Assembly (NCBI GenBank): GCA_014728185.1
Contig: WJMB01000217.1
Coordinates: 1-19,455 of the forward strand
Source of the DNA: Candidatus Coatesiibacteriota bacterium
GTDB lineage: Bacteria; RBG-13-66-14
Length of the DNA: 19,455 nt
Reading direction: 5' to 3'
Program-made: the position numbers and the translations under genes
Shown here: positions 13,398 to 19,455 of the stretch, one piece after another
Layout of the letters: the number at the start of each line of letters is the position of its first letter
Position numbering within the stretch: position 1 is the first letter of the stretch
Notes under the pieces: generated by a model
The model's database searches: none
What the model was told of the DNA's origin: nothing
Seen by the model: the letters and a program-made list of their open reading frames with translations, nothing else

Positions 13398-16109
13398 ATG
13401 AAGCGTTTTCTTCTGACCCTTACCTTGATGAGCGTCCTGTTGCTGACCGGCGCCGCCTACGCCGGCACCAACGCCCAGATTTCGGGTACCGTTACCGATG
13501 AAAACGGCAACCCGCTGGAGTTGGCGACCATCAAGATTCTGGGTACACCCATCACGGTCAAGACCGACGAGGACGGGTACTATTCTCGTACCGACATCGA
13601 GCCCGGCACCTACGACGTCGTTTGTAGCTCGCCCGGGTACGTCGATTTCAGGTTCGAGTCGGTGCTCTTCATCTCCGACGTCCGCCGTACGCTCAACTTC
13701 ACCTTGTCGAAGGAGAGCGGCATAACCACCGAAATTCGCGTCACCGTCGAGGCCACGCGCCGGATGATCGAGCGCGACATCGTCGACACCCGTAAGTACC
13801 TGAGCGAAGAGCAGATCGAGAAGCTGCCCGCTGACAACTTCTACGATCTGATGGAGAACGAAGCGGGTACGGTCAACGATGACGGCTACATGCACGTTCG
13901 CGGCGGGCGCGCCACCGAGATCACCTACATGGTCGACGATATGGCGATCATCGACCCGATCAGCGGCTACGCCGGCACCTCGGTGAGCAACATCGCCATC
14001 GCCGAGATGGCCATCATCTCCGGTACTTTCACCGCCGAGTACGGCAACGCCCAGTCCGCCGTGATCAACATGGTCACCAAGTCGGGCAGCACCGAGACCT
14101 GGGAAGCCATCGTCCGCGGACGCATGGAGGTCTTCCAGACCACCAAGGAATTTTCCTCCGAGAAGGTGCTGGCCTCCACCGGCGAGCCCGATCCGGATTC
14201 CGTGCCGGTCACCTGGACCACCCGCACCCGCCAGGCCAACTACTGGAAGGTCGAGGGCGCCTTCGGCGGTCCGATCACCAACTTCATGACCGCCTTCTTC
14301 TCCGGCGACTACTTCATCAACGGCGGTCAGTTGCCCCGCGATGAACCGCGCGAGGAATACAACGCCCAAGGTAAGCTGCGTATGTCCTTCGCCGGTGATC
14401 CGGCCAACCCCAACAACAAGAACATGTCCCTGACGTTCTCGGGTACTCTCAACCAGTTCACCCGTCAGCTCTGGGACGTCCAGTGGCAGTACACCCTGGA
14501 CAATTACATCTACCAGGCCCGCGACACCTACCAGGCAACCGCCCTTTGGAAGCACCTGGTCAGCGAGAAGACCTGGTACACCCTGCGCGGCAACTACTAC
14601 AACAGTTGGACCCACGCCGGCATCCGCTGGGGTGAGGACGACTGGCACTACGAGACGGTCGACGGCGAGTTGACCAAGGTCTGGAACAACGGCGACGCCT
14701 GGGGCGAGCACACCATGGGCGGCTGGAAGTGGTGGGAAGACTACGACCAGAACCGCACCCAGGCCGGACCCGACGGCTGGTTCTACACCGGCGGCGATAT
14801 GCGCTGGTTCGAGGACATTTACGAGACCATCATCACCGCCAAGGGTGACCTCCAGACCGAGCTCGACAAGCACAACCTGATCAAGGCCGGCGTGGAGTAC
14901 AAGTACTACGACGTCGAGTACTTCCAGCGTCAGCCCCTGCCCACCAACACCTACGGGGACTTCTACCATGTGTTCCCCTGGCAGGGCGCGGCCTATATCC
15001 AGGACAAGATGGACTACTCGGAGATGGTCATCAACCTCGGCCTGCGCTTCGACTACTTCGACCCCAACACCACCTACGCCGAGAACCCGATGGACTATCA
15101 GGGACGCGATCCCGACTCCGAGTACGAGGAATTCGACGACATTCCGCGCGTCGAGTCGACGCCCAAGTACCAGCTTTCTCCGCGTCTGGGTGTGGCCCAT
15201 CCCATCACCGAGTTCGACAAGATCCACTTCTCCTACGGCCACTTCTTCCAGATGCCGGTCTTCCGCTTCCTCTATATGTCCAACTACGAGCCGGTCCAGG
15301 GCGCTTATCCGATCCTGGGTTACCCGGATCTCAAGCCCGAGAAGACCATCAGCTACGAGGTCGGCGTGCAGCACGTCTTCCGGATTCCGGGCAGCGGTCC
15401 CGATGATCCGGGCCGTTCGATCCTCCTCGATGTGACCGGCTTCTACAAGGACATCTCCAACCAGATCGACACCATCCGCTACGACCATCCGCTGGGTGTC
15501 TACAACTACACCCGCACCACCAACGCCGACTGGGGCAACGTCCGCGGCGTCGAGGTCGTGCTTGATGGCGCATGGACCGACTGGTTCTCCTCCAAGATCT
15601 CCTACACCTACTCCATCGCGCGCGGTCTGTCCTCCGACTGGCGTCAGGGATACGACTACGCCTACGACGGCTGGAACCTGCCCCTGGAAGCCAACATCCT
15701 CGACTGGGACATCACCCACACCATCAACGTGATGCTGGACTTCCGCTATGAGGGCTTCGGGCTCAACGTCAACACCAACCTGGGCTCGGGCACCCCTTAC
15801 TCTCCCCCGGTGGAGACCGGCGGTCAGGCCAACATCAACTCCGAGCGGATGCCCTGGCTGATCAATGTCGACGCCAAGGCCACCTACAACATCGAGCTGT
15901 GGGGCCTGGACTTCGGCGTCTTCGTCGAGGGCTTCAACCTCCTCGACCGTTGGAACATCACCAACTTCGGCGCCAACGAGGGCGGGGGCTCGGGCAGCGA
16001 CTGGACCGAGTTCTACCACAACTACGATGATGAGAACGGTCCCTGGGACGACATGGAAGTCTACGGCGAGCCGCTGCAGCTCCGTGTCGGCGCCAGCGTG
16101 TCCTTCTAA
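13398..16109 (+). CDS. TonB-dependent outer-membrane receptor with N-terminal carboxypeptidase regulatory-like domain
   Basis: The 903-residue protein begins with a signal peptide (cleavage likely after A-A-Y-A, residue 22). A carboxypeptidase regulatory-like domain follows at about 27-105: ISGTVTDENGNPLELATIKI, then DEDGYYSRTDIEPGTYDV. The plug domain lies at about 115-230 and contains YMHVRGGRATEITYMVDD and EYGNAQSAVINMVTKSG, the usual closing plug motif. The rest is a 22-strand-type barrel, rich in aromatic and acidic residues, with YQLSPRLGVAHPITEFDKIHFSYGHFFQMP and LKPEKTISYEVGVQH as typical late strands. The final LQLRVGASVSF ends in Phe, the BAM recognition signal. The protein would use TonB energy to move a substrate through the outer membrane; the substrate is not readable. 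Start: GGGAGGG five bases before ATG. It heads a cluster with a secreted protein and a PorV-like protein. Confidence 0.9.
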   Translation: MKRFLLTLTLMSVLLLTGAAYAGTNAQISGTVTDENGNPLELATIKILGTPITVKTDEDGYYSRTDIEPGTYDVVCSSPGYVDFRFESVLFISDVRRTLNFTLSKESGITTEIRVTVEATRRMIERDIVDTRKYLSEEQIEKLPADNFYDLMENEAGTVNDDGYMHVRGGRATEITYMVDDMAIIDPISGYAGTSVSNIAIAEMAIISGTFTAEYGNAQSAVINMVTKSGSTETWEAIVRGRMEVFQTTKEFSSEKVLASTGEPDPDSVPVTWTTRTRQANYWKVEGAFGGPITNFMTAFFSGDYFINGGQLPRDEPREEYNAQGKLRMSFAGDPANPNNKNMSLTFSGTLNQFTRQLWDVQWQYTLDNYIYQARDTYQATALWKHLVSEKTWYTLRGNYYNSWTHAGIRWGEDDWHYETVDGELTKVWNNGDAWGEHTMGGWKWWEDYDQNRTQAGPDGWFYTGGDMRWFEDIYETIITAKGDLQTELDKHNLIKAGVEYKYYDVEYFQRQPLPTNTYGDFYHVFPWQGAAYIQDKMDYSEMVINLGLRFDYFDPNTTYAENPMDYQGRDPDSEYEEFDDIPRVESTPKYQLSPRLGVAHPITEFDKIHFSYGHFFQMPVFRFLYMSNYEPVQGAYPILGYPDLKPEKTISYEVGVQHVFRIPGSGPDDPGRSILLDVTGFYKDISNQIDTIRYDHPLGVYNYTRTTNADWGNVRGVEVVLDGAWTDWFSSKISYTYSIARGLSSDWRQGYDYAYDGWNLPLEANILDWDITHTINVMLDFRYEGFGLNVNTNLGSGTPYSPPVETGGQANINSERMPWLINVDAKATYNIELWGLDFGVFVEGFNLLDRWNITNFGANEGGGSGSDWTEFYHNYDDENGPWDDMEVYGEPLQLRVGASVSF

Positions 16110-16120
16110 CTCGCCTGTTA

Positions 16121-16149
16121 CGGTCGGGGGAGCCTGGCTCCCCCGACCG
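16121..16149 (+). terminator. Intercistronic hairpin after the TonB receptor
   Basis: CGGTCGGGGGAGCC (16121-16134) pairs with GGCTCCCCCGACCG (16136-16149), effectively a 13-bp stem with a 3-nt loop, 11 bp after the stop codon. No T-run follows and the next gene starts 46 bp later. It may act as a partial terminator or protect the 3' end of the receptor message, lowering expression of the downstream genes. Confidence 0.6.
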
Positions 16150-16195
16150 GTCCCATTCCATTTGATCTGAAGGCTCAGTAAGGAGGCCTATCTCC

Positions 16196-18634
16196 ATGAA
16201 GCTGAAACGTAAACTAGGAGTTCTCCTGGTTGTCGCGACAGCCGCCTGCGTCTTCGTCGGTGTCATCGGTGCCGGCGGGCTGAACGCGCGCAGTCGCGAC
16301 GACTATGTGGAGCCGAATTATCCCCTGGATAGCTTTATCCATGATGTAGGTAACTTCGGAAACGTCGTCTTCAATGACATGTCGATCGGCGGTCAAAATG
16401 TGGTGTTCCCCAGCGGTGAGTACCCCCTGGGATCGGGGATTAACTACCTCTACTACGCCCAGCTCTGGTTCGGCGATGACGAGAAGGTCATCCACGGCGA
16501 CTATTTGGGCGTTGAATGGCATCCCCTGTCACCGATATACAACACCAACCAGGGAACCACCAAGCCTCTGCCCACCAGCTTCGGCAGCTATGAAGGCGTC
16601 GATTTTTCCTGGATGACCCCCTTCTGGCGCGAGGACCGTCCGACTCGCATCTCGGACCAGGACGGCCATTGGTACGCCAACGATTCGAACTCATCGCAGA
16701 CCTTCGGTATCGACATCATGTCGCAATCCATGGCCTGGAGCGCTCCGGGGCACGATGAGTGGTTGACCGTGCTTTACTATATCCGTTACGGCGGATCCGC
16801 AGCCCTCAAGCCGAACACCTACATGGCCTTTGCTTACGATATCGACTGCGGTTACTCTCACGACGATATCGTCATGGTCGACGGCAACGACCCCGGGATC
16901 GACGAGTACAACAACGTCACCTGGGCTGAAGGCGGCGACGGCATTCCCGATGAGTACGACTCGATCAACTATCCCATCGCCGTCAACGGAGATGCGAGCA
17001 TCCAGCCGTACTACGATCATTTCACCCAGGACAGCGCACCGCGCTATATGAGTATCATGACCAACGGCGTGGAAACCGCCGGCGAGACCGGGTATGTCGC
17101 CGTGCGTATTCTGCGCGCGGTGATGAATCCGGGTATCAACAACGGTGATACCCTCAGCGAGCGCGAGTACATCGTTACGGCGTCGCACTCCTGGGATATC
17201 AACAACGACCCGGCCAACGACGCCTATAAGTACGCCTACATGGTCGATACCGGCACCTATGAGGAGATTACCAACGCCTACGACTGGCGCGCCTGCCCCT
17301 CGATCGGCCCCATCGAAACCATCGACGAGAAGGGTATGCAGCCCGGCGACGTCTTCGAGGTTCGGATGTGCTGGCTGGTCGGTGAAGGCTTGACCGGTGT
17401 CCGTAAAAACGCGGACCAGGCCATGTCCGACGCCCTGGGCTTCAACGGCAAGTTCGATGATCCCGCGAAAGGTGATGAAGTCGATGACTTCATCGTTCTC
17501 TCTCCGCCCACCAGCCCGCTGCTGGGCGCGGTGACCGGCGATGGTACCGTAACCCTGCGCTTCGATCCCCAGGTGACTCCGGAGATCAACTGTGAAACCG
17601 AGATGGACATGAGTACCGGTTTCCAGATCGACCTGGAAGGCTACCTGATCTATCGCGCCAGCACGCTGGATCAGCTCGGCGACGCTTCGGACCTGAGGCC
17701 TTGGTTCGCAACGGAAGGCGATGTACCCGGTGATCTGCCCGAGGGTCAGGGTTACAATGTCGGCGGTGACGAACCGGTATACTTGCGTTCCCTGCTGGCC
17801 CGTTGGGACAAGGACATCAACGACTGGAGCCACTGGGTCGAGGATCCCAACAATCCCAACCATCCGGACTATCCGCACGTCCCCGGCGATCCCTACTACG
17901 CCGACGGCGACGGCAGCACAGCAGACGGCGATCCGGCCTCGCTGCGCGCTCCGGGCTTTGAGACCAACGACAACGACCAGTATGACGAGTTCACCACACT
18001 GAACAACTGGGACGACATCTTCGCCGATCCCACCGACGGAGAAGGTTACGCTCCCGGCTCAACGAGCATCTACGAGTATGTCGACGACGGCAGCCACTAC
18101 CATGATTACGACAAGTGGCCCGAAGACGACCATGATGTCAGCGCTCCCAGTCGTCCCCGCAACCACTTCACCTATTACTACTCCGTGGTCGCATACGATT
18201 ATGGCGCCAGCCCGATCTACAACTCCAACATCGGCAGCAAGCCGCTGCCGGCGCTGGAAGGCGGCGTGCGCGCCAACTATGTCGAAGTGACCCTTACTTC
18301 CGGGATACAGGGCGACCTCGAGGATGTTCTCGTGGTTCCCAACCCCTACGTAGGCGGCGTCGATTGGCAGACCCGCTCGCTGACCGGTGTTGTTGAGCGC
18401 AAGATGGCCTTCACCAACCTGCCGTCGCGCTGCACCATCCGCATCTACACCATCGCCGGCGACCTGGTCGACATCATCGAACACAACGACGCCACCACCG
18501 GCACCGCCTGGTGGGACCTCCAGTCGCGCAACAGCATGGAGGTCGCCTCCGGAGTTTACGTCTATCACATTGATGCTCCAGGCATCGGCACCAAAATCGG
18601 GAAGTTCGCCGTGCTGATGGGAGAACGCATCTAG
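16196..18634 (+). CDS. Large secreted protein with FlgD/type-A sorting-like C-terminal domain
   Basis: The 812-residue protein has a basic start (MKLKRK) and a hydrophobic signal segment (about 8-27). The body is aromatic, acidic and rich in Gly, Asn and Asp, with several calcium-like loops: DGNDPGIDEYN near 230 and YYADGDGSTADGD near 565. A fibronectin-like segment starts near LSPPTSPLLGAVTGDGTVTLRF (about 440), the kind of linker seen in extracellular proteins. The last 107 residues (about 706-812) form a FlgD-Ig or type-A sorting-like domain: VVPNPYVGG, AFTNLPSRCTIRIYTIAGDLV, WWDLQSRN, VASGVYVYHI and a basic KIGKFAV end. In type IX secretion this class of domain directs export, though similar domains occur in bacteria without it. 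No protease or glycosidase motif is seen. AAGGAGG nine bases before ATG fixes the start. It sits between a TonB receptor and a PorV-like protein. Confidence 0.85.
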   Translation: MKLKRKLGVLLVVATAACVFVGVIGAGGLNARSRDDYVEPNYPLDSFIHDVGNFGNVVFNDMSIGGQNVVFPSGEYPLGSGINYLYYAQLWFGDDEKVIHGDYLGVEWHPLSPIYNTNQGTTKPLPTSFGSYEGVDFSWMTPFWREDRPTRISDQDGHWYANDSNSSQTFGIDIMSQSMAWSAPGHDEWLTVLYYIRYGGSAALKPNTYMAFAYDIDCGYSHDDIVMVDGNDPGIDEYNNVTWAEGGDGIPDEYDSINYPIAVNGDASIQPYYDHFTQDSAPRYMSIMTNGVETAGETGYVAVRILRAVMNPGINNGDTLSEREYIVTASHSWDINNDPANDAYKYAYMVDTGTYEEITNAYDWRACPSIGPIETIDEKGMQPGDVFEVRMCWLVGEGLTGVRKNADQAMSDALGFNGKFDDPAKGDEVDDFIVLSPPTSPLLGAVTGDGTVTLRFDPQVTPEINCETEMDMSTGFQIDLEGYLIYRASTLDQLGDASDLRPWFATEGDVPGDLPEGQGYNVGGDEPVYLRSLLARWDKDINDWSHWVEDPNNPNHPDYPHVPGDPYYADGDGSTADGDPASLRAPGFETNDNDQYDEFTTLNNWDDIFADPTDGEGYAPGSTSIYEYVDDGSHYHDYDKWPEDDHDVSAPSRPRNHFTYYYSVVAYDYGASPIYNSNIGSKPLPALEGGVRANYVEVTLTSGIQGDLEDVLVVPNPYVGGVDWQTRSLTGVVERKMAFTNLPSRCTIRIYTIAGDLVDIIEHNDATTGTAWWDLQSRNSMEVASGVYVYHIDAPGIGTKIGKFAVLMGERI

Positions 18635-18641
18635 CTGACCG

Positions 18642-18661
18642 GGGGGGTCCCCCGACCCCCC
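18642..18661 (+). terminator. Intercistronic hairpin before the PorV-like gene
   Basis: GGGGGGTC (18642-18649) pairs with GACCCCCC (18654-18661) around a CCCC loop, eight bases after the stop codon. It has no T-run. Like the hairpin at 16121-16149 it lies directly after a stop codon inside the cluster and could tune downstream expression or protect the message. Confidence 0.5.
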
Positions 18662-18715
18662 TGGAGCCAAACCTTCAGCTCGAACGACCTTTCATGAGAA
18701 GGGGGCTAGAAAACG

Positions 18716-19455
18716 ATGAAGTATAAAACCCTGACACTTCTCCTGGTGCTGGTGTTGGTCATCCCGGCCGTCGCTCAGGAGAAAACGGGTACTGCGACCG
18801 CGCAGTTCCTCAAGATTGGAGTCGGCCCCAGAATGCTGGGTATGGCCGGCGCCGTCGTGGCCTCGGGTTTCGCCGACGCCTCCATGGCGTTCTGGAATCC
18901 CGCCTCGATCGCTCGTATACCCGGCGGTGATGTCTTCTTCGAAGACAACGAATGGATCGCCGATACCAGACTGCTCTCCGGCGCCGCCGCCTATACCTTC
19001 AAAGGCATCGGTACCTTTGGACTGACCTTCAACTACCTGGATTATGGTGAGATGACCCGCACCACCCAGGATGATCAGACCGGCGATCTGGGCACCTTCA
19101 CGGCCTCCGACATGGCCGCCGGTATCGCCTACGGTCTCAACCTCACCGACCGCTTCTCCGTGGGGCTCCGCGGCCAGTGGATCCACATGGACATCGACAG
19201 CTACACCGCCGATGGTTGGAGCTTCGACGTGGGAACGGTCTATAACACCGGCTTCCAGAGCCTGCGTATCGGTATGGCCCTGCAGCACTTCGGCGGCGAC
19301 ATCGCCTTCGATGGCACCTACGGTGAGCTGCGTCGCGACAAGAGCGGCTACAACGAGACCGAGTTCAAGGAAAGCGTCATTCCGATGACCTTCCGCCTCG
19401 GTGTGGCGTATGACCTGCTCGAGGGCGACGATCACTTCATGACCGTCGGTCTGGA
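18716..19455 (+). CDS. PorV/PorQ-family outer-membrane protein, N-terminal part
   Basis: The gene runs off the right edge; 246 complete codons are visible. It starts at ATG 18716 with GGGGG ten bases upstream. A signal peptide (MKYKTLTLLLVLVLVIPAVA, cleavage near 20) is followed by AQFLKIGVGPRMLGMAGAVVA and ASMAFWNPASIARI, the opening typical of PorV/PorQ-type proteins, which are FadL-like 14-strand barrels. The rest alternates strands of barrel type, such as AAAYTFKGIGTFGLTFNYLDYG and GIAYGLNLTDRFSVGLRGQWI. In Bacteroidetes PorV is a shuttle that passes type IX cargo to the surface attachment complex; many other phyla have paralogues of unknown role, some linked to TonB receptors. The preceding gene encodes a protein with a type-A-like C-terminal domain, so a shuttle-and-cargo pair is plausible, but no other type IX gene is in the window. 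Confidence 0.85.
   Translation, partial: MKYKTLTLLLVLVLVIPAVAQEKTGTATAQFLKIGVGPRMLGMAGAVVASGFADASMAFWNPASIARIPGGDVFFEDNEWIADTRLLSGAAAYTFKGIGTFGLTFNYLDYGEMTRTTQDDQTGDLGTFTASDMAAGIAYGLNLTDRFSVGLRGQWIHMDIDSYTADGWSFDVGTVYNTGFQSLRIGMALQHFGGDIAFDGTYGELRRDKSGYNETEFKESVIPMTFRLGVAYDLLEGDDHFMTVGL

Noticed and set aside
13347..16019. 890-codon open frame on the minus strand opposite the TonB receptor
   Set aside because: The plus strand encodes a full receptor with signal peptide, plug and barrel. The antisense frame is Val/Gly/Asp-rich, has no domain or ribosome binding site, and is what GC-rich codon bias produces on the opposite strand.
16691..17878. 395-codon minus-strand frame opposite the large secreted protein
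   Set aside because: Same reason: the plus-strand gene has signal peptide and C-terminal domain; the antisense frame has none.

Overview
The window looks like a GC-rich, Gram-negative bacterial chromosome. It carries a TonB-dependent receptor whose barrel ends in phenylalanine, a PorV/PorQ-type outer-membrane protein, and a secreted protein with a FlgD/type-A sorting-like C-terminal domain. That combination, with the compact housekeeping genes, suggests an FCB-type lineage or an uncultured candidate phylum (Coatesbacteria, Fermentibacteria, KSB1 and similar). The phylum is an inference and cannot be fixed from this window. No tRNA, rRNA, CRISPR array or insertion sequence was recognised.

Layout: 1-246 is the C-terminus of a ROK-family sugar kinase. 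600-1355 is a membrane GIDE-domain protein. A leftward cluster from about 5312 to 1477 begins with prfB (release factor 2), which carries a classic +1 programmed frameshift site. It continues with an Mrr-like nuclease, a small membrane-anchored beta-domain protein and a 2-hydroxyacid dehydrogenase. 5547-6212 is a small secreted protein. 7160-8503 is an M20 metallopeptidase, convergent with prmC (8670-9545), which methylates release factors. A duplicated four-helix membrane protein (9730-10140) and aspS (10313-12118) follow, both leftward. After a gap of about 1.3 kb comes a rightward cluster: TonB-dependent receptor (13398-16109), large secreted protein with a sorting-like C-terminus (16196-18634), and a PorV-like protein running off the window (18716-19455).

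How genes fit together: prfB and prmC both serve translation termination but are about 3.4 kb apart and not in one operon. The last three genes look like an outer-membrane uptake, surface-display or secretion module.

The most unusual feature is a ~190-bp nested palindromic element present twice, in the same orientation (2544-2730 and 6247-6435). Outer inverted repeats of 15-19 bp enclose a 20-bp inner inverted repeat, and at two pairs both partners change together between copies. Each inner arm contains an almost perfect sigma-54 (-24/-12) promoter core, so each element holds two such cores facing each other across 44-45 bp. A further sigma-54-like site lies upstream of the M20 peptidase gene. 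Three intergenic gaps over 300 bp contain short tandem repeats and foldable segments but no convincing gene.
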